DNA from: an uncultured Eubacteriales bacterium | GTDB lineage: Bacteria > Bacillota > Clostridia > Oscillospirales > Oscillospiraceae | Length of the DNA: 64,000 nucleotides | Reading direction: 5' to 3' | Assembly: GCA_900549405.1 (NCBI GenBank) | Contig: URNZ01000007.1 | Location: 4,702-68,701, forward strand | Shown here: in pieces, positions 35,554 to 44,690 of the stretch | Layout of the letters: the number at the start of each line of letters is the position of its first letter | Numbering within the stretch: position 1 is the stretch's first letter | Program-made: the position numbers and the translations under genes | Notes under the pieces: generated by a model | What the model was told of the DNA's origin: nothing | What the model saw: the letters and a program-made list of their open reading frames with translations, nothing else | Databases searched by the model: none

Positions 35554-37263
35554 TTACCAGCTGCTGCCGGAATCGGTGACGGTGTAGTTCACAAAGACCA
35601 TGTCACCGTCTTCCAAGCCGGAGGTGATCTCCACATTCTGGGCGTCGGACAGGCCGGTGGACACGATGACGGGGTAATAGCCCTCCTTCTCGCTGGGATA
35701 CTCCCGGGTCTCGCCGGGCATGGGATCGGGCAGGTCCAGCTCGGGCACGTCATCGGGGCGCTCATCCCGCTGGACAAAGACCACCGACTGGCGGTTGCCC
35801 TCCAGGTCGCTGACGTATTTCACCGCGCTGGTGGGCACCAGGATACAGTCGTCCGACTGGCTGGTGACGAAGGAGTATTGCAGATAGGCCCCTTCGATCA
35901 GGCTGCCGTCCGGGTTGTCCACCGTGAGCACCACGGGGTAGTTGGTCATGCCCTGGCCGCTCTCCGCCTTGCCCATGTCGATGGAGCTGACCAGGCCCTG
36001 ATAAGTGGCGTCGTTCCACGTCAGGTCCACATAGCTGCCCGGCTTGATGTAAGAGATGTTCCGGTCATCCACCGTAATGGTCACCAGCATCGTCGTGTTG
36101 TTGGAGATGATGATGACGGTATCGCCGCTTTTCACTTCCTCCCCCTCCACCAGACTGCAGGAGGTGACGGTGCCGTCGATGGGGGCGGTGGCGTGGAAGT
36201 TGGCCAGGGCTTTCGTCGCCTCGTCCAGCTTCTTCTGGGCCTCGTCCAGCTGCTCCTGCTTGGCCCGGATGTCGCTGTCCAGGGTGGAGGAGCCAAGGGT
36301 GAGGATGGCCTCCCCGGCGGACACGTTGGCATAGTTGCGCAGGTTGCCGATGGAGGTGACGGGGCCGTTGGCCTTGCACTCGATGGTGCGGCTCTCGTAA
36401 TACTCGGTCTTGCCATTCTGATAGGGGTAAATTTTGCTGCCGTCAGAGGCGGTGAGCACGGCGGCGGCGTCCATCCCGGCGGTCAAAGTGCCGGGGTTGT
36501 CAAAGGCGATGACCGCCTCGAAGTGGACGGCCCCCTCGGGGGAGATGTAGCTCACCTTATGAATTTCGTCCACATAGCCATTGAAGTCGCCCATCACAGC
36601 GGGGACAGACACGGTGACGGCCTGGCCCTTTTTGATGCTGTTTTCATAGGCATAGCTGAAATACAGGGTCAGCTTCAGCTTCTTGTCGTTGACGATGGTG
36701 GCCACGGGGGTGCCCTTGGACACGTCCTGGTCGGTCTGAAAATCCTTCACGTCCATCAGCTTGCCGGAGAAGGGGGCCCGGACGGTGAGGTTGGACACGT
36801 CCTTTTGCAGGTCGGCCATGTCCTTTTGCAGGTCGGTGAGGGTCTTCCGGGCGTTATTGACCTCGTCCTCGGCGGCCTGGCTGTAGATGGTGTACAGGGG
36901 CTGCCCCGCCGTCACCGTGTCGCCGCCGGCCACCAGCACCTCCTGCACGGTGCCGCTCTGGGTCAGGGTGATGGCCGCCGACTCCTTGGCCTTGGCGGTG
37001 CCGCTGCCGGACACGGTGCTCTGGATGCTGCCGATGGAGGCGGGCTGGGCGTAAATTTCCCCCAGGTCGCCGCTGCCGGAATTCAAAAAGCGGTGCAGGG
37101 CAAAGCCGCCGCCCAGACATACCGCTGCGGCCACGGCCAGGGCGATCAGCCGCTTGGCCATTTTCTTCTTCTGCGCCCCCTTCTTTTTCAGCGGGGGCTT
37201 GCCCTGGGCCGGAGCCGGAGCGGGAGCCGGGGCCTGGGGCTGGACGGTGGTCATCTCTGCCAT
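35554..37263 (-). CDS. HlyD/MacA-like membrane-fusion adaptor
   Basis: 569 residues, longer than usual (about 380-450). Proline/alanine-rich cytosolic N-terminus (1-25), one membrane helix (RLIALAVAAAVCLGGGFAL), then two biotinyl-lipoyl-like lobes: QSGTVQEVLVAGGDTVTAGQPLYT, and later APIDGTVTSCSLVEGEEVKSGDTVIII, each with a short coiled-coil arm (ARKTLTDLQKDMADLQKDV; KQEQLDEAQKKLDEATKAL). Beta-barrel and membrane-proximal domains follow. First gene of the adaptor-ATPase-permease operon. In the absence of an outer membrane it probably shapes substrate access on the cell surface. Confidence 0.9.
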   Translation of the reverse strand: MAEMTTVQPQAPAPAPAPAQGKPPLKKKGAQKKKMAKRLIALAVAAAVCLGGGFALHRFLNSGSGDLGEIYAQPASIGSIQSTVSGSGTAKAKESAAITLTQSGTVQEVLVAGGDTVTAGQPLYTIYSQAAEDEVNNARKTLTDLQKDMADLQKDVSNLTVRAPFSGKLMDVKDFQTDQDVSKGTPVATIVNDKKLKLTLYFSYAYENSIKKGQAVTVSVPAVMGDFNGYVDEIHKVSYISPEGAVHFEAVIAFDNPGTLTAGMDAAAVLTASDGSKIYPYQNGKTEYYESRTIECKANGPVTSIGNLRNYANVSAGEAILTLGSSTLDSDIRAKQEQLDEAQKKLDEATKALANFHATAPIDGTVTSCSLVEGEEVKSGDTVIIISNNTTMLVTITVDDRNISYIKPGSYVDLTWNDATYQGLVSSIDMGKAESGQGMTNYPVVLTVDNPDGSLIEGAYLQYSFVTSQSDDCILVPTSAVKYVSDLEGNRQSVVFVQRDERPDDVPELDLPDPMPGETREYPSEKEGYYPVIVSTGLSDAQNVEITSGLEDGDMVFVNYTVTDSGSSW

Positions 37264-37356
37264 AGTAAATATCCTCCTTCAACAGTCCTGCGCATACAAA
37301 GCGTGCAGGGCGGGGTCGTCGTTTCATTCGCGGGGGCGGTGCTCGTCCCCAGCTTC

Positions 37357-37425
37357 ATTATATTCGCCCTCCGCTGTCCCGCACAACTACAAAGCGATTA
37401 CAAAAGTTTAAGATATTCTTAAGAT
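37357..37425 (-). promoter_or_regulatory. Efflux operon promoter with 11-bp regulator repeats
   Basis: Minus strand -35 TTGTGC (complement of 37381-37386), 18 bp, -10 TATAAT (complement of 37357-37362). Further upstream TTAAGAT occurs at 37408-37414 and 37419-37425, period 11 bp, as expected for an OmpR/PhoB-type response regulator dimer. No two-component gene is in the window. Confidence 0.55.
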
Positions 37426-37540
37426 GCCACTGTAACCGCCGGGACAGTTTTGCGCTTCACTGAAATAGACGAACGAGAGCAGGAAAATGTTGCAGGCTTT
37501 TCGTGTTTTTTCAAAAAAACATCCCCAGGGGCAGGAGAAA

Positions 37541-37668
37541 AACGGATTGCCGCGTCGCTTGCGCTCCTCGCAATGACGTGGGCGTCGGTCTCCGCGCCGA
37601 AAGAGAGGCGAGCAGACCTGTTTCCTGTCATTGCGAGGAGGGGCAAAGCCCCGACGTGGCAATCCGTT
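37541..37668. repeat. MITE-like inverted repeat, family D
   Basis: Ends AACGGATTGCC / GGCAATCCGTT (37541-37551 and 37658-37668) and internal CTCCTCGCAATGAC / GTCATTGCGAGGAG (37564-37577 and 37627-37640). Sequences around CATTGCGAGGAG and GGCAATCC recur in many bacterial genomes as short interspersed repeats. No transposase frame inside. Confidence 0.7.
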
Positions 37669-37677
37669 CTTAAATAT

Positions 37678-40158
37678 TTACTTCTTCTCCATATGCGCCG
37701 CGGCGGATTTCATCATCAGGCGCTTGGTGCCCACCTGGTCGAAGGCGATCTCCAGCAGGGCGTCGCCGCCCATCTTCTGGATAGACAGGATCACGCCCTT
37801 GCCAAAGGCCTTGTGGCGCACGGTATCGCCTTTTTTGAAGGAGGCGGCGGGGGCAGGGGCGGGAGCGGGGCGGCCGGCGGGCTTTTGTCCGCTGCCGTTC
37901 ATGGCCCGGACAAAGCCGCCGCCATAGCCGGCGCTGCGGCCCTGGGCGCTCTGTCCGGCGGGGGCGGGGCGGTCATAGCCGCCGTAGCCCGAGTCCCGGC
38001 TGGGGATGCCGCCGCCCCAGCTGTCGCTGTCCCAGCGGTTGGCCCGCCCGGTGCGTTCCAGCAGCTCCTGGGGGATCTCCTCCACAAAGCGGGAGGGGCG
38101 GTTGTTGCTGGTGCGGCCAAACAGCATCCGCTGCTGGGCGCAGGTGAGATAGAGCTTCTCTTTGGCCCGGGTCATGGCCACATAGCACAGGCGGCGCTCC
38201 TCCTCCATCTCGTCCGTCTCGCCGATGGCCCGGATGCCGGGGAAGATGCCCTCCTCGGCCCCCACCAGAAAGACCACGGGGAACTCCAGCCCCTTGGCCG
38301 AGTGCATGGTCATCATCACCACGCAGTCCTCCTCGTCCTGGCGGTCCAGATCGGTGTACAGGGCGATCTCGTCCAAAAATCCCGCCAGGGAGGGCTCGTC
38401 CCCTGCCCCGTCCAGATAGCCCCGGATGGAGGTGAGCAGCTCCCGGATGTTCTCCAGCCGCCCCCGGTCCTCCACGGTGTTCCTGGTCTCCAGCATGACG
38501 GCATAGCCGGTGCGGATCATCAGCTCCTCGTAGAACTGGTCCAGGGGCAGCTCCCCGGCCAGGGCGGCCAGCTCCCCCATGAGATTGGTGAAGGCGGCCA
38601 GCTTGCCCGCCGAGCGCTCCAGCTCCGGGTACAGGCGGGCGTTGTCGATGACGGCGTAGAGGGAGGTCTCCTCCCGCCGGGCGATGGCCTGGGCGGTCTC
38701 GATGGTCTTTGCTCCGATGCCACGGGGCGGGTTGTTGATGATGCGGGTCAGGCGCAGGTCGTCCTCCGGGTTGTTCAGCACCGCCAGATAGGCCACCATG
38801 TCCTTCACCTCCGCCCGGTCAAAAAACCGGGTGCCGCCGATGATGCGATAGGGGATGCCGTTTTTCTTGCAGGCGTTCTCCATCTGGTTGGACTGGGCGT
38901 TCATGCGATAGAGAATGGCGTGGTCCTTCCACCGGCGGCCTTGGCTGTAGTCCTCCAGAATGCGGGCGGCCACGTACTGGGCCTCGTCGTTCTCGTTCAT
39001 GGCGGTGTAAAGGGTCAGCTTGTCCCCGTCCCCGGCCTTGGTCCACAGCTCCTTGCCCTTGCGGCCCTGGTTGTTGCGGATGACGGCGTTAGACGCCTCC
39101 AGAATGTGCCGGGTGGAGCGGTAGTTCTCCTCCAGACGGATGACCCGGCAGCCCTGATACTGCTGCTCGAAGGACAGGATATTCTCGATGGTGGCCCCCC
39201 GGAAGCGATAGATGGACTGGTCATCGTCGCCCACCACGCAGAAATTCTGATACCCCCCCGCCAGCAGGGAGGCCAGCAGATATTGCAGATGGTTGGTGTC
39301 CTGATACTCGTCAATGAGCACATAGCGGAACTTTTTCTGATAGAACTCCCGCACGTCCTGAAACTGCTGGAGCAGACGGACGGTGTGGAGGATGATGTCG
39401 TCAAAGTCCAGGGCGTTGGCCTCCCACAGGCGGCGCTGATACTCCATGTAGATGTTGGCGATCTTGGTCAGGCGAAAGTCCCCGCTGGCCTTGCACTGGG
39501 CCAGATACTCGTCGGCCAGCAGCATGGCATCCTTGGCCCTGGAGATGTAGCCCAGCACGGACCGGGGCGGGAACTGCTTGTCGTCCATGTTCAGGTGCTT
39601 CATGGACTCCTTGATGACCCGCAGGGAGTCGTCGGAGTCGTAGATGGTGAAGGAGGAGGCAAAGCCCAGCTTCTCGATGTCCCGGCGCAAAATACGCACA
39701 CAGGCGGAGTGGAAGGTGGAGGCCCACACGTCCTCCCCGGCGGGGCCCAGCATCCGGGTCAGGCGGTCCTTCAGCTCCCCGGCGGCCTTGTTGGTAAAGG
39801 TGATGGCCAGGATGGTCCAGGGCTGGGCGGGGTCTAGGCAGCACAGCCGCTCCCGCCGGTCCCGGTCCTCCGGGGACAACTCCGTCCCCTGGGCGCAGCC
39901 CTCCAGAAAGGCCAGGTCGTCGGGGGTGACCCACTGGGGGACCTCCGGGCTGTCAGAGCCCCGGCCATAGCGCATCAGGTTGGCGATGCGGTTAATGAGC
40001 ACGGTGGTCTTTCCGCTGCCCGCCCCGGCCAGCAGCAGCAGCGGCCCCTGGGTGGTGAGCACCGCCTCCTGCTGCTGATTGTTCAGCCGGTAAAAGTCCC
40101 GGGCGATGGCCTGGCGGCGGGCGGCGGCAAATCGAATCTCCTGTTCGTGGTCAAGCAT
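37678..40158 (-). CDS. pcrA: ATP-dependent DNA helicase PcrA/UvrD
   Basis: 826 residues from ATG 40158; an upstream GTG at 40200 has no better ribosome site. Superfamily 1A 3'-5' helicase: Q motif LNNQQQEAV, Walker A LAGAGSGKT, motif II DEYQDTN, motif III GDDDQSIYRFRGA, motif VI VAMTRAKEKLYLT. C-terminal linker (glycine/proline-rich, about 730-780) and a Tudor-like end (FKKGDTVRHKAFGKGVILSI) that in PcrA contacts RNA polymerase. Roles: repair and resolving transcription-replication conflicts. Weak ribosome site GGAACG. Confidence 0.96.
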   Translation of the reverse strand: MLDHEQEIRFAAARRQAIARDFYRLNNQQQEAVLTTQGPLLLLAGAGSGKTTVLINRIANLMRYGRGSDSPEVPQWVTPDDLAFLEGCAQGTELSPEDRDRRERLCCLDPAQPWTILAITFTNKAAGELKDRLTRMLGPAGEDVWASTFHSACVRILRRDIEKLGFASSFTIYDSDDSLRVIKESMKHLNMDDKQFPPRSVLGYISRAKDAMLLADEYLAQCKASGDFRLTKIANIYMEYQRRLWEANALDFDDIILHTVRLLQQFQDVREFYQKKFRYVLIDEYQDTNHLQYLLASLLAGGYQNFCVVGDDDQSIYRFRGATIENILSFEQQYQGCRVIRLEENYRSTRHILEASNAVIRNNQGRKGKELWTKAGDGDKLTLYTAMNENDEAQYVAARILEDYSQGRRWKDHAILYRMNAQSNQMENACKKNGIPYRIIGGTRFFDRAEVKDMVAYLAVLNNPEDDLRLTRIINNPPRGIGAKTIETAQAIARREETSLYAVIDNARLYPELERSAGKLAAFTNLMGELAALAGELPLDQFYEELMIRTGYAVMLETRNTVEDRGRLENIRELLTSIRGYLDGAGDEPSLAGFLDEIALYTDLDRQDEEDCVVMMTMHSAKGLEFPVVFLVGAEEGIFPGIRAIGETDEMEEERRLCYVAMTRAKEKLYLTCAQQRMLFGRTSNNRPSRFVEEIPQELLERTGRANRWDSDSWGGGIPSRDSGYGGYDRPAPAGQSAQGRSAGYGGGFVRAMNGSGQKPAGRPAPAPAPAASFKKGDTVRHKAFGKGVILSIQKMGGDALLEIAFDQVGTKRLMMKSAAAHMEKK

Positions 40159-40279
40159 GATGTCACGTTCCGTTCTGTATGAAAATAGCGTCCGGCCCAC
40201 AGAAAGGGCCGGGCAGAAGAGTCTGGATGGTCAGGTGCTTAGTTTATCATGGGGAAAGAAAAATAGCAAGTTGGACAGA

Positions 40280-40370
40280 GTTAGGAGTGATGAGATAGGA
40301 GTTAGGAGTTAGGAGTTAGGAGTTAGGAGTTAGGAGTTAGGGGAAACTCATCTCTCCTAACTCCTAACTC
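40280..40370. repeat. Family A tandem repeat
   Basis: About seven tandem GTTAGGA units (40281-40341), then an inverted set (CCTAACTCCTAACTC, 40356-40370), making a potential long hairpin between pcrA and the next gene. Confidence 0.75.
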
Positions 40371-40425
40371 AAAACTGGCATAGAATGTGCTGCAAGAGCC
40401 ATTCTGAACAGAGGGGGGAGCGCGT

Positions 40426-41016
40426 ATGGCGCAGCAGGAGAGCGGCTGGGTGCTGGAGCAGCATCCCGACCCGGAGACCTTTCGCCGGGTGTGGGCCAGG
40501 GTGATGCCCGACGGGGAGGGCAGCCCCATCGCCCTAGAACGGGAAAGACCGGAAAAACAGGAAAGGCCCCAAGATCCGCCGGAGGAGAAACCGACCCCGG
40601 AGCGGGAACCGGGGGCCGATTTAGAACAACTGATAGACCGGACCCGGGCCGCGGCAGAGAGCGCCCAGAGCCTGGCCCGCCGGGCGGGGCGGTACAGCCA
40701 GAGCATGGGGACCCTGGCCGCCGAGGACCGGACGGCCCTGCGCCGGTTCAGTGCCGCCTATTACCTGGAGACGGGGCGGGCCTACATTCCGCCCAAGCTG
40801 TCCCAAAACCAGGAGCCGGAGATCCTGTCCCTGGCCCCCGCCCTGCGGCGGCAGTATCAGCGGGAGGAGGAACTGGAGGGGCTGTGCAGTGCTCAAATGA
40901 AACGAGCAGAGGGTACCCAGGCCGAGCTGCTGGAGGAGCTGTCCCTCCAGTTCCGCCGCCACTGCCGCACCCTCCGCCAGACCCTGGAGCGCCTGGACCC
41001 GGACCGCCTGGGTTGA
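40426..41016 (+). CDS. Hypothetical helical protein
   Basis: 196 residues, ATG with GGGGGGAG ahead. Unknown family. Proline/glutamate-rich segment (about 40-65) followed by helices: LEQLIDRTRAAAESAQSLARRAGRYSQ, then ALRRFSAAYYLETGRAYIPP and a coiled-coil-like end. The RFSAAYYLxTG part resembles ferritin-like or rubrerythrin-type helical proteins, but I see no metal ligand set. 47 nt before the lipase gene, likely co-transcribed. Confidence 0.7.
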   Translation: MAQQESGWVLEQHPDPETFRRVWARVMPDGEGSPIALERERPEKQERPQDPPEEKPTPEREPGADLEQLIDRTRAAAESAQSLARRAGRYSQSMGTLAAEDRTALRRFSAAYYLETGRAYIPPKLSQNQEPEILSLAPALRRQYQREEELEGLCSAQMKRAEGTQAELLEELSLQFRRHCRTLRQTLERLDPDRLG

Positions 41017-41063
41017 CGGCGGGGGGAGGGTCCGTTACACTAGATGAAAAAGGAGGCGATTCT

Positions 41064-41999
41064 ATGTCTCAACGCAGGACCTTGACCTATCCCTCCGCCG
41101 ATGGGCGGCAGACCATCCAGTCGGTGGAGTGGCTGCCGGAGGGGGAGCCCCGGGGGGTGATCCAGATTGTCCACGGCATTGCCGAGCACATGGGCCGCTA
41201 TGCCCACGTGGCGGAGTTTTTCACCCGGCGGGGCTATGTGGTGTGCGGCGAGGACCACCTGGGCCACGGGGCCACGGTGACGGACGGAAAATACGGCTTC
41301 TTCGCCCCGGAGGGCGGCTGGGATCTGGTGGCCCGGGACGTATACGCCCTGCGGCGGCTGGAGGGGGAGCGGTGGCCCAACTTGCCCTATGTGCTGCTGG
41401 GGCACTCCATGGGGTCCTTTCTGGCCCGGACCTGCCTCATCCGCTGGCCCGGGATGGCGGACGCCGCCGTGCTGTCAGGTACGGGGCAGGAGCGGGTGGC
41501 CCTGGTGGCCTTTGGCCGGTGGCTGTCCGGCCTGCTGTGCCGGTGGCGGGGGCCGGACTATGTCAGCCCCCTGGTCTATGCCCTGTCCCTGGGGGCCTAT
41601 AACGCCCGGGTCCACCCCGCTCCGGGTCAGGGGGACTGGACCACCCGGGACTCTGAGATGGCGGCGGGACGGAAGCAGGACCCCTTATGTAACTTTCGCC
41701 CCACCGTGTCCATGTTCCGGGATATGCTGGGGGGCATCGCCTGGATCGGCCGGGAGGAGAACGTCCGGCGCATGGACGGAGATATGCCCATCTATCTCTT
41801 TTCCGGGGACCGTGACCCGGTGGGGGACATGGGGGCGGGGGTGCGCCGGGTAGCGGCCCTGCTTCGCCGCTGCGGCTGCCGGGATGTGACGGTGCGGCTT
41901 TACCCCGGCGGGCGGCACGAGATGCTAAACGAGCCGGAGCGGGAGCAGGTGATGGAGGAACTGGCCGTCTGGCTGGCTGATCGTCTGGCCAAACCTTAA
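41064..41999 (+). CDS. Alpha/beta hydrolase, monoacylglycerol-lipase-like
   Basis: 311 residues from ATG 41064 with AAAGGAGG ahead. Serine aminopeptidase S33 / Hydrolase_4 type: oxyanion HGIAEHMGRYAHVAEF, nucleophile elbow GHSMGS, acid in FSGDRDPVG, and histidine in GGRHEMLNE. Family members split monoacylglycerols or lysophospholipids; no signal peptide, so cytosolic. Followed by 75 bp of A+T-rich sequence. Confidence 0.9.
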   Translation: MSQRRTLTYPSADGRQTIQSVEWLPEGEPRGVIQIVHGIAEHMGRYAHVAEFFTRRGYVVCGEDHLGHGATVTDGKYGFFAPEGGWDLVARDVYALRRLEGERWPNLPYVLLGHSMGSFLARTCLIRWPGMADAAVLSGTGQERVALVAFGRWLSGLLCRWRGPDYVSPLVYALSLGAYNARVHPAPGQGDWTTRDSEMAAGRKQDPLCNFRPTVSMFRDMLGGIAWIGREENVRRMDGDMPIYLFSGDRDPVGDMGAGVRRVAALLRRCGCRDVTVRLYPGGRHEMLNEPEREQVMEELAVWLADRLAKP

Positions 42000-42074
42000 T
42001 TATTCTTTAACATAATTGCAACTTCTGCCGCCAACTGGTATAATGACCCAAAGCGATCAAAGGGGGAGAGAGCC

Positions 42075-42476
42075 GTGAGAGAGAACAAGGGCGCTCTCCC
42101 GCACTGGCTGGGGGCAGTGTTGGCCGTTGTCCTGCTCTACGGGGGGATGGAGGCCCTGGGCGTCACCTGCCCCATCCGATTTTTCACCGGGATCTCCTGC
42201 GCCGGGTGCGGCATGTCCCGGGCCTGGCTGGCCCTGCTGCGGGGGGACATTTCGGCGGCCTGGGGCTATCACCCCCTGTTCTGGGCGCCCGTTCTGGCGG
42301 CGGGACTGTTTCTGTTCCGGCGGCAGATCCCCCGGCGGGTGCTGCGGGGAGCGGTGTGGGCCGGGGCGGTCCTGTTCCTGGCGGTGTACGCCCTGCGTAT
42401 GGCCAACCCGGGGGACAGCATCGTCACCTTCGCCCCCCAGACAGGTTTTTTGTTTCGTGTTGTGTTTGGAGCATAG
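42075..42476 (+). CDS. DUF2752 membrane protein
   Basis: 133 residues, GTG start with AGGGGGAGAG ahead. Three membrane helices; family motif VTCPIRFFTGISCAGCGMSRAW near residue 30-50 with paired cysteines. Function unknown. Directly precedes the zinc-ribbon/DUF4234 gene by 34 nt, an arrangement common in Clostridia. Confidence 0.88.
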   Translation: MRENKGALPHWLGAVLAVVLLYGGMEALGVTCPIRFFTGISCAGCGMSRAWLALLRGDISAAWGYHPLFWAPVLAAGLFLFRRQIPRRVLRGAVWAGAVLFLAVYALRMANPGDSIVTFAPQTGFLFRVVFGA

Positions 42477-42510
42477 AAAGAAAAAACAGAGAGAAAAGGA
42501 GAGAAACAAT

Positions 42511-43704
42511 ATGTATTGTAAGCATTGCGGCCGAGAGATCGGCGATGACCAGCGGTTCTGCAGCTATTGCGGGGCCAGACAGCAGGAGGAGGGGCCGGAT
42601 CAGGTCCCGCCCCAGCCCGACGAGGGGGCTGCTGCACAGTCCGGCCCCCAGGGGACCCAGTCCGGGAGCTATCACTATGACGCCCCCCAGCCCTCCGGCA
42701 GCACACCTACGGATGGGAACGCCCTGCTGACCATCTTCGCCATCCTGTGCGCCGCGGTCTATGGCTTTCGGGCCATCGTCCGCTTCTTCGGCGCGGTGGG
42801 CAATTTCTTAAACGGCTATTTCTATGGGGCCATGATCCTCACCCGGGTGCTGCTGCCCCTGGTCCAGTCCGGGGCCTATGTGTGCATCTGTCTGCTGCTG
42901 CTGGCCATGGCCCTGAAGAGCACCCGGAAAAACCGGGAGGCCTATTTCTTCGGCGTGAGCTGTCTGGCCCTGGCCACGGTGGCCGTGATGGCGGTGCGGG
43001 TGCTGCTGATGGTGCTCATCGACGGGCTGTTCTATGGCTGGTATTGGAGCTGGGGCGGCTTCGTCACGTCGGTGCTGGGCCTGGTCGTCACCGTGGGCGG
43101 CCTGTGGGTGCTGATGTACTTAGACGGCCAGCAGGCCCTGGTGGGCAAGAGCGCCGACCAGCTGCGCCAGCTGGGCTATGACCTGTCCGACGCCATGAAA
43201 GAGCTGCGCTTCACCGGCGGAAACCAGAATACCTCCGGCCAGGAGGGCGCCCGGCCCCAGTATCAGTCCGCCTCCGCCGACTACGGCGCCGGGGCCGCCT
43301 GGAAGCGCCCGGTGACGGAGAACCGGGACTTTGTCCTCTATGTGATCCTGACCATCATCACCTGCGGCATCTATGGCCTGGTGTTTTTGTATTCTATGAT
43401 CCAGGACGTGAACACCGTGTGCGACGGGGACGGGGAGCACACCCGGGGCTTGATGGGCCTCATCCTGCTCAGTCTGGTCACCTGCGGCATCTACTCCTTC
43501 TATTGGTATTACTGCCTGGGCAACCGGCTGGCCAAAAACGCCCCCCGGTATGGCATGAGCTTTCAGGAGAACGGCACCACCGTCCTGCTGTGGATGGTCA
43601 TCGGCTCCCTGCTGTGCGGCCTGGGCTCCTGGGTGGCCAACTATATCATCATCAAAAACTGCAACCAGCTGTGCGCGGTCTATAACCGGGCCCACGGGAT
43701 CTGA
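42511..43704 (+). CDS. Zinc-ribbon and DUF4234 membrane protein
   Basis: 397 residues from ATG 42511 (AAAGGAG ahead). Zinc ribbon MYCKHCGREIGDDQRFCSYCG (1-21), a disordered P/Q/S linker, four membrane helices (70-200), a second linker, and a C-terminal DUF4234 domain (KRPVTENRDFVLYVILTIITCGIYGLVFLY; GIYSFYWYY). Such proteins are membrane-anchored and of unknown role. Ends at a strong terminator. Confidence 0.87.
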   Translation: MYCKHCGREIGDDQRFCSYCGARQQEEGPDQVPPQPDEGAAAQSGPQGTQSGSYHYDAPQPSGSTPTDGNALLTIFAILCAAVYGFRAIVRFFGAVGNFLNGYFYGAMILTRVLLPLVQSGAYVCICLLLLAMALKSTRKNREAYFFGVSCLALATVAVMAVRVLLMVLIDGLFYGWYWSWGGFVTSVLGLVVTVGGLWVLMYLDGQQALVGKSADQLRQLGYDLSDAMKELRFTGGNQNTSGQEGARPQYQSASADYGAGAAWKRPVTENRDFVLYVILTIITCGIYGLVFLYSMIQDVNTVCDGDGEHTRGLMGLILLSLVTCGIYSFYWYYCLGNRLAKNAPRYGMSFQENGTTVLLWMVIGSLLCGLGSWVANYIIIKNCNQLCAVYNRAHGI

Positions 43705-43714
43705 TTTGCATCAC

Positions 43715-43757
43715 AAAAAATCGTCGTATCCAAGTTCGGATACGACGATTTTTTTAT
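43715..43757. terminator. Bidirectional terminator
   Basis: AAAAAATCGTCGTATCC with perfect complement, 6-nt loop, T-run. Its right end reaches the gluQ stop at 43754, so it serves both genes. Confidence 0.9.
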
Positions 43758-44668
43758 AGCTCAAAGACAAAATCCTGTCGAGGCAGCTTGTCCCAGGCGA
43801 AATGGGGCAGCAGCTCCTGAGGGGTAACGGGGGCGTACTCCGGGAGCAGTCCGGCGGCCAGGGCCAGGCGGCCCACCAGCTGCGGGGCGGTGAAGCGCTC
43901 CTTCAGCTGAGACAGCTCCAGGTCCCGGTCCCGCTTGGCCAGACGGCGGCCATCGGGTGAGAGCAGCAGGGGCACATGGCCATACTCCGGGTGGGGCAGG
44001 CCCAGCTTGCTTTGCAGCCACAGCTGCCGGGGGGCGGAGTCCAGCAGGTCGCTGCCCCGCACCACTTGGGTGACGCCCTGAAAGGCGTCGTCTACCACCA
44101 CCGCCAGCTGATAGGCGTATACCCCGTCGGAGCGGCGGAGGATAAAGTCCCCGCACTCCGCCGCCAGGTTTTGGGCATAGTCCCCCTGAATCTGGTCCCG
44201 GAAGGAGACCGTCTCCTCCGGCACCTGAACGCGCCAGGCGGGGGCGCGCTGGGCAGAGAGCGTCTCCCGCTCTGCCGGGGTGAGATGGCGGCAGCGGCCC
44301 GAGTACAGCACCACCCCGTCAGACCGGTGGGGGGCGGAGGCGGCCAGCCGCTGGGCCCGGGTGCAGAAGCAGGGATAGACCAGCCCCTGGTCCTCCAGGG
44401 CGCGAAAGGCGGCGGCATAGGCCTCGGTGCGCCGGCTCTGATAGATGGGCTGGCCGTCCCAGTCCAGGCCCAGCCACTCTAAGTCCCGCATGACCTGGTC
44501 GCAGAACTCCGGGCGGCAGCGGTCAGGGTCCAGGTCCTCCAGGCGGAGGACCATGCCGCCCCCGGCGCTGCGGGCGGCCAGCCAGGCCAGCAGACAGGAC
44601 CACAGGTTGCCCAGGTGCATCCGCCCGCTGGGGCTGGGGGCAAAGCGGCCCCGGATGGGGGTGTTCAT
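43754..44668 (-). CDS. gluQ: Glutamyl-Q tRNA(Asp) synthetase
   Basis: 304 residues from ATG 44668 (AAGGAGG ahead; ATG 44677 falls within that site). Class I synthetase fragment without anticodon domain; places glutamate on the queuosine of tRNA(Asp). RFAPSPSGRMHLGNL (HIGH-like), CFCTRAQR with a later CRH for zinc, and LAKRD replacing KMSKS. Tail of a minus-strand operon starting at tmk or earlier. Confidence 0.92.
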   Translation of the reverse strand: MNTPIRGRFAPSPSGRMHLGNLWSCLLAWLAARSAGGGMVLRLEDLDPDRCRPEFCDQVMRDLEWLGLDWDGQPIYQSRRTEAYAAAFRALEDQGLVYPCFCTRAQRLAASAPHRSDGVVLYSGRCRHLTPAERETLSAQRAPAWRVQVPEETVSFRDQIQGDYAQNLAAECGDFILRRSDGVYAYQLAVVVDDAFQGVTQVVRGSDLLDSAPRQLWLQSKLGLPHPEYGHVPLLLSPDGRRLAKRDRDLELSQLKERFTAPQLVGRLALAAGLLPEYAPVTPQELLPHFAWDKLPRQDFVFEL

Positions 44669-44690
44669 AGGGCACATCCTCCTTACAGGC

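Larger units (their letters stand above)
37264..37677. other. Gap between pcrA and efflux operon
   Basis: 414 bp without a gene. Holds the efflux promoter and regulator repeats on the right of the operon and the family D inverted repeat near pcrA. The bases 37430-37540 show nothing else clear. Confidence 0.75.
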
